From: Sycon ciliatum
Taxonomy: Eukaryota; Porifera; Calcarea; Leucosolenida; Sycettidae
DNA: 64,000 bases
NCBI RefSeq assembly: GCF_964019385.1
Contig: NC_088645.1
Coordinates: 17,476,180 to 17,540,179 of the forward strand
Direction: 5' to 3'
This document shows, piece by piece, positions 1 through 10,871 of the stretch. The notes beneath the pieces are model-generated. The model was not told where the DNA came from. It was given only the letters and a program-made list of their open reading frames with translations, and searched no databases. Made by a program: the position numbers and the translations under genes. Numbering within the stretch: the stretch's first letter is position 1; every line of letters begins with the position of its first letter.

Positions 1-2399
1 TGATCAGTATGAAGCCTCTCCACTGTGTATCTTTCCAACGTTACGTTGTGCACGAAATGATATGAGTCGGGCATAAAGATGCACTTTGCCTGCGATATGC
101 TAGAAAAGAATCGTTCTCACATCCGTGTTGCTACCGGCTATGCATTGGTGTTAAGAAGGGCAATCAGCGTAAGACGATTAGCACTTTGCAGGTCACCAGC
201 ATGCCTGATAGAATCTATCAGCCGGTGGCAACACGGATGTGAGAACGTTTCTTGATATACCTGTGTGGATGTTACCAATGATACACTACTGCAGATCCAG
301 TGTGCCACGCTAGCACTGATATGCAAGTAACTACAAGGTCCCAGTGGTTCTACACACGACAGATGTAGCGTCATTTCTGTTATTCATAGTAGTACCAGCT
401 GTTCTCTTCCAAAACTTGTACAAAATTGGCTGGCACACATCCCACAAAGAAATAAGATGGATGTGTTCGACACATCATTAGAAGCCGCTGTCAAGGATGA
501 CCTCGCCCAATGTGTCTTTTGGCGTGCCAAAGACTTGCACTACCTCTCTCTAGTTGTTTGGCACACCAGCGAGTCATGGTGTCTAATGAAATGTCCTGAA
601 CAGATGGCAACATGTTGAGGTCAGTCACCGGATTGTGCATGCTTGTTTGATTACCATAAATGGACTGCTCAGGATAATTAGTTGTATGCAGTATGGTGTC
701 TTAGACTTGGTAGTGATTGGGATCATCGAGTCACGGCCGGACCGGTAGTAGGACTAATCTATAAAAAGCCTGAGACATAGATGAAGAGACTGTTAAAACG
801 TGTGAGAGAGAGGGTGAACGTATGCACGGATGATGGCTGTGTGCAGGTTTAGCGTATATACAGTGTATTTGGCACGTAACGATCTTGGTTAAGATTTGAA
901 GTGCATTTAGAGGAGTTTTTGCAAAGAGAATGTCATAGTTTCCGCTAGGATTGAGCAAAGCAAAGCACGCGTCCCACAGGATGAGAATCGGACAGACCAT
1001 ACACAAATCAAGTCTGATAGCTAGTGTGCTTCAGTTCACCCAAAGCGGTTACAAATGTAAGCAGAGCTGATTGCTCTCGGATTGCTTTTCCGCAGCTCAG
1101 TGACGGTGGATTTTACACGTATCCATACATACAGGATCAATGGCTCTGTGTTTCACTTGTATTCGGTATCATTATGATTTTATTTTAGGTGCAGCATGTA
1201 CAATGGCTGTTCAAATGGCTACTGATGGCTATACAGTTCCTTGGGCGTCAGTGAAACTGCATCCGCTTGGCCTTGATTTGAATCGTGTTGTTCACCATCT
1301 GTGCACCATGCTTGGTTAGCGTCTCTAACAATACAGTAGAGCTCATTTTAGTACGTACACAGGCAGACTCTTGCTTAGAATGCATATTGTTCCATGCACT
1401 GGTGTCATGATGCAAACCAAAGTATTTTGAGATAAAAGTTAACTCAGATACTACGTACTATGTACAATTTCCTGCTGCCCATGGGGAAGTCTTGCAAATT
1501 TGACACCTTTGGTGATGCAGCCATGTTTAGATTCCCATAACACGAGCTAAGGATTCAGCGTGAGGATGAGGTGACTTGATCCAGCTTGCAAACAAGTATC
1601 AGCAAATCGAACATCTCAGCCGCCTGTTTGTACTGGCTGCCCATTAACCATTGCCCAGCTGCTCTCTTGCTCTTCCATAGCGATTTGAGACTGTAAATGC
1701 AAGTCCCCAATGAAATAAGAAGTTGATGATGCGAATTGGGAGTGGTGTGCAGTTGGATTCGGAGGATAGACAAAAGTACTTCTACGAAGCTAACACTTGC
1801 ATGGTGACTCATTACGCTCCGTTCGAGCGTTTGTGGGCAGTAGCTGAGATCAATGCTAAAGACAACACGTCATATGGAATATGGCTGTGAAGATCACGAG
1901 TTTCAAAGTCCCGAAAAACATTACACATGTACTTGGTAGTTGTTGTTGTAAGTGTCTGGAATGGTCAAAAATGCATTGTACGTCTTACAGATCTACACAG
2001 GAAAATACTATCCGCTCATACAGCTTTGCAATGTGAAAGCACTCCGCAATGGCATAATATTATAAACAAGAAAAATGTTGCACCAGTTGTAGAAGCAGTG
2101 CTGAATGCTCTAGGCACAAAACTCTCCCACACACACACATACACATGGATAACAAAACAGCAAAGGGAAGTATGTTCCCAACTCCTACTGACGTTTAGCA
2201 TCCGTCGCACTCCATTCAATTGCTGTCCTTTTCGTTCGGCCTTGTTCCATTCCCTTGTTTGTTTCCTCCTATGCGAGTTTGGTGTCGGAATATTGAGTGA
2301 AAGTGATAGTATACTTGGAGGAAAGCAATTGGTCGTGAGAAAACAGCATTGAAAGGGTGGAAGATGTGCCAAAAGGTTGGCTATCACTTCTTTGAATAG
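1..2399. repeat. Duplicated cluster block R1, copy 1
   Basis: This non-coding stretch is homologous to 17,741-20,026 and 37,260-39,330, and in each case it lies just beyond the 3' end of a tail-A exon. Shared landmarks are a conserved exon-like segment (here 475-635, minus strand, broken by a 2-nt loss and a stop), a CAGCATGTAC region near 1,190, and the stretch at 1,900-2,390. Some open frames are shared between copies, but on either strand and without recognisable domains, so I treat the block as intergenic duplicated DNA and not as a gene. It probably also holds the 5' region of a B-type receptor gene lying left of the window. Confidence 0.7.
102..252. repeat. Inverted repeat, about 33-bp arms
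   Basis: An arm ending TCACATCCGTGTTGCTACCGG (about 102-137) is matched in reverse by CCGGTGGCAACACGGATGTGA (about 222-252). The interior shares a short segment with block R1 at 17,741, so this may be a foldback arising inside the block. The arms are absent from the other R1 copies. Confidence 0.5.
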
Positions 2400-3609
2400 C
2401 TAGGGTAACAGACATTCGGAGGGAGAAAGATAATCTGATGGATTCCCTGGTACCTTTTCTTTCGCCTGAGAAGTAATGCTACCCTTTTGCTCTGAACATG
2501 TCACGCGATAGGAATCATTTGGCTGTGGAGGTGGCATGCCAGCCATAATGTCATTGACAGGAGGTCTATCCATTCCAACCATTTACTTCGAAGTAGTTTG
2601 TTTGGCGATCTTTCCTAGTCACCATTGCTGTCTGATTGTTAGCCGAGGTGGTAGACACATACGTTGGATCAGACGTGTATCTGGAGCTGCATGGTGTGGT
2701 CCTGATGTTGGGAAAAGAAGTGCGAGCCGTGGCTAAAGCGTAGCCATAACCATCTGTGCTCCCCATCAAGCTGCTTGACACAGCGCCTGCACGTCTCCCC
2801 GTGTTATCAATACATTCATTGCCGGGAGCAGTGGCAAGGGCATAATGTATATTCCACACTCTGATCCATATGGTCTGGAACACAAGTATATTCGTTTGGC
2901 GATTCTTTGTTTATGTTGTCGTTTTCTATTCGATTCCAAAGCTGGGAGTACCTCGCTGCATTAGTAGTAGAGCCAGCATTCGGGGCTGTGGCAAGAGAGT
3001 ATTCACACTCCATATTCTGCTGCTTTTGTTCAGGAACACTAGCGTATTCGTTTGGCAATCCTTCACCGAGTGTGTAGACGTTTTCCATTCGGTTCGGAGG
3101 CTGGGAGTGCATCCCTGCAGTAGCAGCGGATTCGGCGGTGGGTGGCGTGGAAAGGGAATATGTATGATCTTCAATCCGGTCAATCCCAATGGCAACGGAA
3201 ACGGTAGTATATTCCTCTCCTGTTCCCGTGTATGTCGGGAGCGTTCGATTCGGCTGTTGAAGGGACATTTCCGTCTCTGTGCGGTCTGCGTGAACCATGT
3301 TAACACGTCCATGAACAGCTGTGGGCCGTAGTGCGATTGAATTGCGCCGAAATATTTTCAATATATTCTCTCTCTTTCGGAGTGTAAGCGCCACCAGCAA
3401 AGCAATAAGTATTACACTAATAGTTGACAGAGTCACCAGCAAAGTCTTGTCGTTCCGTACTTTTCCTGATGGTGACCTTGGCACTTGCGTAATGCCGAGA
3501 TATGTTGCTGATGTTGAAGTAGCTGTAGTATTTCGGAGAGATGTTCGTGCTGCAACGGTTTTCAAGTCCTTGTGCAATTGTGTTGGGGTTGGTGACGCAG
3601 TTGACAAGA
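2400..3609 (-). pseudogene. Tail-A exon of A1 with frameshifts
   Basis: The exon starts after a CTGTAG acceptor and encodes a Thr/Ser-rich stalk, a TM helix (core ILIALLVALTL), a basic stop-transfer stretch and a tyrosine-rich tail. Motifs of the type Y-[AS]-L-[AS]-T-[AP]-P recur, along with NEYASV. Compared with A2, an extra T near 2,844 shifts the frame just before the third repeat. A second break lies near 2,575, after which the family C terminus (SDYLSPSEC) appears in another frame. The A3 copy shows that the ancestral frame ran through to that end. Confidence 0.8.
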
Positions 3610-4835
3610 CTACAGGAAACAGGAAAAGAGGTTACAAGGTCAAGCTGTGTTCTTTTGAAAAAAAAGAAAGAAGAAGAAGAAAATGGCCATTATCAAAGAT
3701 CCTCATTCCGACGTGAAGCTATCCAGGTATTCTTGTGTTGCTCAAACTCCGATATTATCCCATGCTCATGTAACTGCCTTGTACAAGTTCAATCTCAATG
3801 CTTCTCTCAAAAGTCTTGTAACATTTCCCCATGTGCTTTATATTTGTACTGCAAAAGTAGCCAATGCCATGTTACACACTGGATTCACACCTTTGAAACC
3901 CGCTCTCTATCGTTACCATACATAAGAGAGATGGCTTAATTCGGATACAGTGAAGTCAGTCCAACTGAATTTGTACATGAGCAGGGACAAACGTATATAA
4001 CAATGCTCACACTTTCGCCCAGAGTGCAGCAAAATGGCTGCGTCGGCAATTTGAGCTGAATCATCACCCAGGAAAGAAAAATATCTTTGAGTCAAGTACT
4101 AGTCGGATACTTAGATTCAGATACTAAGATGAGGAACAATTTAAAATAATATTGATACAGTATCAGATTACAGTTGTATATGGAATGCTCAAGCACTTTT
4201 AAAGTTCACATTGTTAGGACTAATCTGTATCTCCAAACGAGCTCTAATGCGTTTTCCCTTTGACTGCGCGATCAAAAGCCGACACTGCCATACGTAAGAA
4301 GTCCCACTGCACGAATTAATGCGAAAAAGGTCAGATACACATGGATACGAGTTATGAGCAGTCGTTCATCACTTAAACTAGACAATAAACGGTACAAAAG
4401 AGCGAATAGTAGGCACCTTACTGACAGAGAACTGAGAAATTTAGCCGCCCCGCTCACCTTCCCCTCTTTTGTATTTCTCCAAGCTTACCTTACAAGTACT
4501 TCAAAAGGAAGTAAATTGGAAGGTCTAGCAGATAGTATATGTATTGTAACTACATGTGGGAGTTAGGTCGTTGAATGTCTGACCAGGCATGAATTACAGT
4601 GGCGGACAGTTGTTCATAAATCGAATCCATTGGTAGTTACTTGTATTAGTTATAAGGATCTAAAGCAGTACAATTACAATGCTTCGGATCACAACTAATG
4701 ATTTGTCAACAAATCACGTATGACTTGAAAAATTGGGCAACGAAAACCTTCTCCCACAATTGTATGGCCGCCATACACCTCATGGTGCTGCATCCCCCAT
4801 CTTTCGGAGAACTCCTCCTCTGTTGTAATCCTTAC

Positions 4836-5296
4836 CTCGGCATAACGTGCCATTAGATGTGGGAGTAGCCGAATATCCACTGGAGCATTTACAATAGTAG
4901 GACCCAGGAGTGTTCACACATTTTCCAGACCCTTGATTGGAAGGCTGGTTACAGAGATGACGAATCTGAGAACATTCATCGATATCCCGGCAGAGGATAT
5001 TACTCCAATACTGTTTGTGTTCATAACCGTTGTGACAAAAACATCGATAGGATCCCATCGTGTTTCACAGTATGGCTCGTGATTACTGTGATACTGACCA
5101 TAGCAAGGATTTTTTGATTTTGAACATTCATTGATATCTTTGCATGTAAAAACTGGCGCATTTCCCCGGGTAATAGGTTTATATCCGTCTTCACAGTCAC
5201 ATTCGTAGGACCCCCATGTGTTGATGCAGGCGGGTGTATTGCCGTTGCTAGAGTGATCATCGCAAGGATTATGTGCATGATCGCATTCGTTGATAT
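4836..5296 (-). pseudogene. Triple EGF exon of A1, one base deleted
   Basis: The acceptor TGTTAG/AT and donor G/GTAAGG bound three cbEGF modules, each beginning D-I-N/D-E-C. The frame changes near 5,058, between 'CETR' and 'GSYRCFC'. Homologous exons read C-x-N-T-x-G-S-Y there without a break, and 461 nt is exactly 1 nt short of the expected 462. I infer a single-base deletion in the second EGF module. Confidence 0.85.
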
Positions 5297-5433
5297 CTAA
5301 CACAGTTAAAGAGGGAAAATCATTCCTTGGGATTCACACATGACTTTGTTTGATTACACGAGATAATGCGACTGTCTCCAGATCGCACACTTCACGCCAT
5401 TAACTAAAACCCTGTATCCGGAGAACAAAATAC

Positions 5434-5964
5434 CTTCTTGAAAGATTAATCCAATGAATGGTTTCTTGTCTGGAGTCAATCGCATCATACATGATCGACT
5501 CGATCCAGTCATTTTAAGGACGTTGAATGTGATACGAAATTTAGTTGATGGTATCAGTGCCAGCTTGATATAGCCATGACCTTCTGACGTAACTTGGCGC
5601 TGCATAGTTGTTGTGGACGAACCATTGTCGTAGACATCTTCCGAGGATACCATGAACAGGCAGGCATCGTTTGAGTTGTATTCTATTCCTGAGACATTGA
5701 TGCGACAGGTACCTTGAAATTCGAAGAATGCAGTCACGTTATTGCCTGAGAGGTTTTGCCACTGAGGATGGGGTTTGGTAATAGGATTCCAGGTTACCCA
5801 TTTGAGTACTTCAAGGCCTCCAAACATCTCTTTTGTAACAGTAAGGTAGTGATCATCTCCCAGCACACATTTAGACTGCACTGTACTTGATACCAACTGT
5901 GTAACCGACCACATGCTGATTGCGAGGACAATCAAAATGACGTTAGTGCATGATAGATGAGTAC
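5434..5964 (-). CDS. Leader and N-domain exon of A1
   Basis: The exon begins after CCCAG/GTACTCA and ends GAAG/GTATTT (phase 1 both sides, 531 nt). A hydrophobic leader (core VILIVLAISMW) is followed by a beta-rich domain with family cysteines in 'QSKC', 'QGTC', 'NDAC' and 'SRSC', and with NVT/NVS glycosylation sites. No in-frame ATG precedes the leader, so the start codon should be in an upstream exon. The exon is open although the rest of the gene is broken. Confidence 0.7.
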
Positions 5965-6029
5965 CTGGGTATATGAGGAGCAACACAGTACGAAAAGAAT
6001 GGATTCGTTTCCATCGATTTCATCGTAGT

Positions 6030-6330
6030 AAGAGCTGTTAGAGCTTTGCTGGCCCAAAGGGAGGGTCCCTAGTTTGAGTCCTGGTTGTGACAGTTAATTT
6101 TGTCTTCAGATCTTTCCCGTTTTCTACTCTCAAACCTCTGAATATTTGTCATATTAAATATAGAAAATATTACGTACAAATTGAATATTCACTTGTTTCA
6201 GAGAAAGACACAGACGGGAAAAGTCGGAATAAAAAATTGACTGTCACCACCTGCACTCGAACCAGGGAGCCTCGTTCATAGCCAGCGATGCTCTAACCAC
6301 GGAGCTATGGTGTAGTCGGCATCCAGGCAG
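6030..6330. repeat. Two tRNA-headed SINE fragments, tail to tail
   Basis: The left arm (about 6,035-6,150, plus) carries GGGTCCCTAGTTTGAGTCC and the AGTTAATTTTGTCTTCAGA body. The right arm (about 6,200-6,330, minus) carries the same head, with box B GGTTCGAGTGC and box A TAGCTCCGTGG. Both match the SINE at 59,630-60,147. The arms can pair into a long imperfect hairpin with a spacer of about 50 nt. Confidence 0.7.
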
Positions 6331-6339
6331 AGACACATT

Positions 6340-7480
6340 ATCTTCAAAAATTGAATTTCAATTTTTACTTGCCCAACACAAAATATGTACTTGTACATGC
6401 ATATCTGAGGTAAGATATTCATTCAGAAATTCACCCTTTTATCAAACACATTCAGAACTAAATCGTGCGATTTTCTACTTCTGGAGAATCCATGGAAACT
6501 ATTCAGGTTAGATAAACTTACAAGGTAGATTTGATAACCGTATCATGATGGCTACGATGTGGAAGCAAAAGGAATAGAAGAATATTGTACCGGTGATAGC
6601 GAGCCTGTTATCCGATTGCAACAATGTTTCGGCTGGGATTCAGCACCATCAGTCGGTATATTGGCCAATAGAATAGCTGAGATACCTATAGTTGGTTTGT
6701 CTCTGAGATAATTTCAGACGTGAAAACCTATCACCGGTTAGGCTTATGCGTTAACGTAGAGTCCATGGAGCAATTGGAACTTGTACTGGTGATGGATTGT
6801 TGTAGATAATCAGGACTGTCAAATTGCAATGCTTCTTCAGGACTACTCTAGTCAGCATTAAACGTCATGAAGTGTCAGACACATTTCCTCTACCTATCTC
6901 TGTTTTCACTAGTACAGACCACTCTCTTTATATACATCTATGTTTTCCGACTACACTCCTCTCTTTAAATTGTTTAAAATGGACTATAGGCATTATTTAG
7001 CACTCTCTGGTGATACTTCTCTGAACAAGTCAGCTGATATTAGTACTAGCCTAAGCCGCAACATTCATCAGACCCAATGACAGAACATCTCACCTGGTAC
7101 CGGAATCGAGCGAACAAATGTGGTCGAGACAACCCATACCGTATTGTTTTAGAAATTAGACCAACACGGAGAGGTATTTACAAGTTACTTCATGAACTAA
7201 CGTCAGCATTTTCAAGTGCTATAGCTTCCGGGCGATATACAGCATGTGGATGTTTGACAACGGATGGTAGATCTATTGAGTTTTGCAATGCACACGTCTC
7301 CGGTAGCGAGTCCACATTGATAGCAAAGCGAACCGCGATACTCGCCTGCAACAAACAAATGTAACATTCTAGGCACATTTTGCCCTTTACATTGTCCTCG
7401 ACTTATGAATAATAAACTATCGGGAAGATTCAACTCTTTCATTAGTTTGTAGCTTCCAGGTTGGCTAGTGATGCAGGCAA
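6340..7480 (-). promoter_or_regulatory. Conserved upstream block of A-type genes, copy 1
   Basis: This block lies 0.4-1.5 kb upstream of the A1 N-domain exon and is repeated upstream of A2 (21,881-23,060), A3 (42,850-44,510) and the chimera (57,850-59,340). The best-kept core is CAGACCCAATGACAGAACAT with ACCGGAAT and TGTGGTCGAG just after it. An open frame at 7,077-7,364 (plus) is kept in the A2 copy but broken in the other two, so I favour a promoter or first-exon region over a gene. Function is inferred from position only. Confidence 0.4.
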
Positions 7481-7732
7481 ACGTACGGCAGATGGTGGAC
7501 GCAAATCCTATCCGGCGTAAATTTAACCAATCCGGTTCCCTATCTGCTCATTTGAAATTGATCACTGCTGTTACTTGTAGCATCTACATCTAGAGATACA
7601 TGCACATGTGTTGAGGTCAGATAAAAGTCATTGATAACTGAAATTCCATTACTGATACTAGAACAAGTACCTGCAAAGACAACACCATGTAACCTAGCCA
7701 ACTCTACCATCACATGGTATTAGTCAAACAAC

Positions 7733-8181
7733 ACGGAGCGGAGCCATACGCGCAGATTACCTCCTTGCGGCGCTGTCGCCTTGGGTTTGCCCTGGTTCGT
7801 TGTGATGTAATGTGCCTGCGTGGCTCAAGGAGCATGTTTGTTCCTGTGTTGCCCGAGTCCCCTGCAATGCTGAGGCACGCAACCACTGAACCTGGTTGGG
7901 TTCTTTTCATTTGCTTTGAGTTATTTTCATTTGCATCAGGTTCTTTACATTTTCAAATTGTTTTTATGTTTTAGTTGCATTTCTATTATTGATCAATATG
8001 GTATTTTTGCCCGTGCAAGAAGAGGCTTGGGAAAGGTAAAAATCCAGTGAACCTGCAGCGATCCTACTGACTCTGTGTAGTGATTACTATTACAGTGTAT
8101 TATCATTCGTTTGATGTTATTGTGTTGATGCTTAAAATGTGTTATTTTGCCCGTACAAGAGACGCAACCTGCTTGGAAAAC
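7733..8181. mobile_element. 449-bp retroposon-like insertion with 11-bp TSD
   Basis: The segment is bounded by AGTCAAACAAC at 7,722-7,732 and again at 8,182-8,192. The homologous site near A2 (about 23,265-23,290) has a single AGTCAAACAAC running straight into CACCAAAGCCGC, which is an empty site. The insert encodes no recognisable protein and does not match other repeats in the window. Class unknown; the TSD length suggests target-primed insertion. Confidence 0.7.
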
Positions 8182-8665
8182 AGTCAAACAACCACCAAAG
8201 CCGCACAGCATGCATAACGGCTGCGGAATTCAGTGCATACGTCAATAGCAAAGCTCTGAACATATAACATTCACATCCAAATGTGTGCGTCTTCTACTCA
8301 TCCTCTTCAAGGGACTATTTTGGGAGTGAAAGTGAGAACCATTTAGCACAATATACAGCCACACTGCTTCAATGGCTAAGCATTACACCGCACTCGGAAA
8401 CCATTTCCCTTATGTATTTGCTCAAACACACTAACGTTATAAATGTGATGAATACCTTTACTACCCACGATATCATTTTTTTTCAAATACCCTCTGTTAC
8501 TTGTTCAAACTCTACGAGGATTACGATAATATTTATTCATGCATCGGTTAGCAGAGAGACAAGGAATAGAACCTGTGCCGTGAAACTACCATGTACGTGG
8601 AAATTTCGAGCAGGAGGTAGGGCAGTAGCATTGACAATGAAGCATACACATTTTGAATACTAATG

Positions 8666-8830
8666 AAGTGTGTGTGTGTGTGTGTGAGAGAGATTTAGAG
8701 AAGGAATATGTGTGTGTGTGTGAGAGAGAGAGACTTAGAGAATGAATGTGTGTGTGTGTGTTTGTTTGAGAGAGATAAATTTAGAGAATGTGTGTGTGTG
8801 CGTGTATGTGCGTGTGAGTGTATGTGTATG
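8666..8830. repeat. Compound (TG)n/(AG)n microsatellite
   Basis: Runs of TGTGTG alternate with GAGAGA three to four times. The A2-side duplicate lacks the run. Confidence 0.9.
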
Positions 8831-8894
8831 TGAGAAAAGGGAGAGAGTGTGGGTGTATGTGTGTAATAGTATGGGCATGTGTGAATTTGGCATT

Positions 8895-9135
8895 TAAAAG
8901 TCCCCAGCTCTATTCTATATCATTTGCGCCGGAACTGCTGCTGTATAGCCCCAAGTCTGAAGACTTGGCAACTTCACGCCTGCACCTGACTCTTGCGCTA
9001 TGATACTCGGAATTTCCCTCCTTGCTCCCCCTTATGTTCTGGCTGCCCGTTTTGGATCCATCCGTTGCCTGATGATCGTAGTAATACGTGAAACTCAGAG
9101 TTGTAACAAAGCTTCCAATCTCTCTCTTGTATAAT
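8895..9135. repeat. About 240-bp dispersed repeat
   Basis: The segment from the CCCCAGCTCTATTCTAT region to AATCTCTCTCTTGT matches 50,245-50,495 in reverse orientation, including CACGTATTAC/CACGTAGTCACGATC and CGGCAGCC-like stretches. It is missing from the duplicated position near 23,770. No coding potential was recognised. Confidence 0.55.
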
Positions 9136-10080
9136 GAAAATAATGATGAAATTGGCGCATAGGGTAAAAAAGCTCTGAGCACGGTGAGCTGCAAAGAAGG
9201 ACGTGCAATATCGCAAGGTGTACAAAAGCACATGACGTCACACAGGGGAGAAAATGAATATAAAGCTGAATCATAAGGCAAGTGGAATTGGTCGATGACT
9301 TCATTTGTCGTAACGTTATTTTATGCAAGAGGTGTAATAAAGAGATTAAAGTCATCACCTTTTTGACACAAATTACTTAGTTCTATACGACGTGCAGAAG
9401 CAGTGAAGCAATGAGTTAGTACGACATCCTCCAAATGAATGAGAATAATCTTATTCGTGGTTTATCCGCCAAGGAGAAAACTAAAAGTGTAAAAGTGATA
9501 AAAATAGAAAGGGAACGCATATGTATTTCACCCATTAATCAACATGGATTCAGACCTATAACTACGGTTCGTATTGTGTTAGCGTTACGCGATGGATTTG
9601 TAGAAGAACGAGATGTGTAAACTTAGGTCTGGCGTAGAGTGCGTGTTGGTACCACCACAGAATATTGCGTGTCCTGACCACGTATCTCGTGATAAGAGAG
9701 ATGCTTGGTCTGAAGAGTCGTTGAGTGAAAGGATAGTTTGGTGTATTCATAGATGGGCACGTCGCGAGCATCAGGTGCTTTGGAGAAAAAAACTGGAATA
9801 TAGAATGTCTCTGGAGGTGTGCGCATGGTTCCGAGGTGATAGTTCTGATACGTGGGGTTCCGATATGCGACCTATAATCCGCAGGCGTCACTTGACTCAG
9901 TTTGCAAGGCATAAAAACCGACATCATCCTTCCAACAGTCTTGGTTGCCATGAGGATCTGAGTTACAGGAAGGCATTGTGGTGTGGTGTATGTCTCTACC
10001 CTGAGTGAGTAAAGCAGAAAATATTGTATTGATCGAGTCTCGCTGCCCGCTGTACAAGTGTGTTCAAACACACAGTAGTA
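9136..10080. other. Intergenic, part of the A/B gene spacer
   Basis: Parts at 9,140-9,260 and 9,800-10,080 match 23,775-23,890 and 24,000-24,290 next to B2, so this is duplicated spacer downstream of the B tail exon. The piece at 9,390-9,800 is present only here. Nothing coding was recognised. Confidence 0.6.
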
Positions 10081-10871
10081 TTATGCAATCTCCATGTAAT
10101 CAGAGGCATCTTCCTGAGTGGATACTGTTTTCGTTGAACCCCGTGACTGTTGACAAGTCGATTCTTCGTACACTGGATTGATGGTAGTGAGTGCTCGTAC
10201 GGGTGTAATTGGTATCAAGGGTAGTGGTGCGTCGTTGAAGTTACCTGTGAAAGTCAGTGAAATGTTGTCATTCTCGGGAATAGCCTGCAGGATGTAGAGT
10301 TCATTTTCAGTGAGGTCGGTCGTGTTGGATGGGTCTCGCCGTACACAAACTGTCCTCGCCGAGGTTTCGGGAGGTGCGGAGTTTTTCTTGCTACGACGAA
10401 CAACAATGATAAGGACCAAAGCAGCAACAAAAAGTAAGACTGATATAATAGATCCTATGCTGATGTAGAGGGTATAGGACGCTTCTGGCTGAGCTGTTGA
10501 CTTTATCATAGTTGTTGAATTCGTTATTCTGACGATGTCACTATCGCCAATAAGAGGTATAGTTGATTGCACTGCTGTAGCACGGCTCATTTTTGATTGC
10601 ACTGAGATCGATATGGGATTAGAAGTCCTTGGTAGAAGCCTAGTTGCTGTATCGTGCTGGTGAGAACTTGTTGGTGCAGCTGTTGGATTTATCATAATTG
10701 TTGAATTCGTTATTCTGAGGATGGCACCATCGCCAATAAGAGATATAGTCGATTGCACTGCTGTAGCACGGCTCATTTTTGATTGCACTGAGATCGACAT
10801 GGGATTAGAAGTCCTTGGTAGAAGCCTAGTTGCTGCATCGTGCTGGTCAGAACTTGTTGGTGCAGGCGTTG
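10081..10871 (-). CDS. Tail-B exon of B1 with duplicated stalk
   Basis: The acceptor TTGTAG opens the exon in phase 1. The stalk has two consecutive copies of an approximately 60-residue unit, each containing LLPRTSNP, ISVQSKMSRATAVQST and ITNST; B2 and B3 have about one copy or less. The TM helix (core SVLLFVAALVLIIVV) is followed by RRSKK and a tail with NELYILQAI, an NPVY motif (PTB-type) and a terminal SDYMEI that fits the ITIM consensus S-x-Y-x-x-I. The stop at 10,081 gives the family end, although the last residue is A instead of L. Confidence 0.8.

Larger units (their letters stand above)
2400..5964 (-). pseudogene. Receptor gene A1 (N domain, 3 EGF, TM, tail A), decayed
   Basis: The visible exons are 5964-5434 (leader and N domain), 5296-4836 (three EGF modules) and 3609-2400 (stalk, TM, tail A). 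Splice sites match the other family members, and all junctions are phase 1. The N-domain exon is open. The EGF exon is 461 nt, one short of a phase-preserving length, and the tail exon has two frame breaks, so no full-length product is possible. The introns (4,837-5,433 portion and 3,610-4,835) hold nothing else recognisable. A first exon with the start codon must lie upstream and was not identified. Sequencing error could explain one break, but three together argue for a pseudogene. Confidence 0.8.

Noticed and set aside
2016-2387. Minus-strand frame shared with 19,749-20,030
   Set aside because: Lies in the duplicated 3' flank of tail-A exons, with differing ends and no domain.
7077-7364. 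95-codon gene on plus strand, conserved near A2
   Set aside because: The two copies differ by many replacement changes and the other two copies are broken; better explained as duplicated upstream DNA.
8666-8830. CRISPR-like regular repeat
   Set aside because: Simple dinucleotide runs, no spacers, eukaryotic context.
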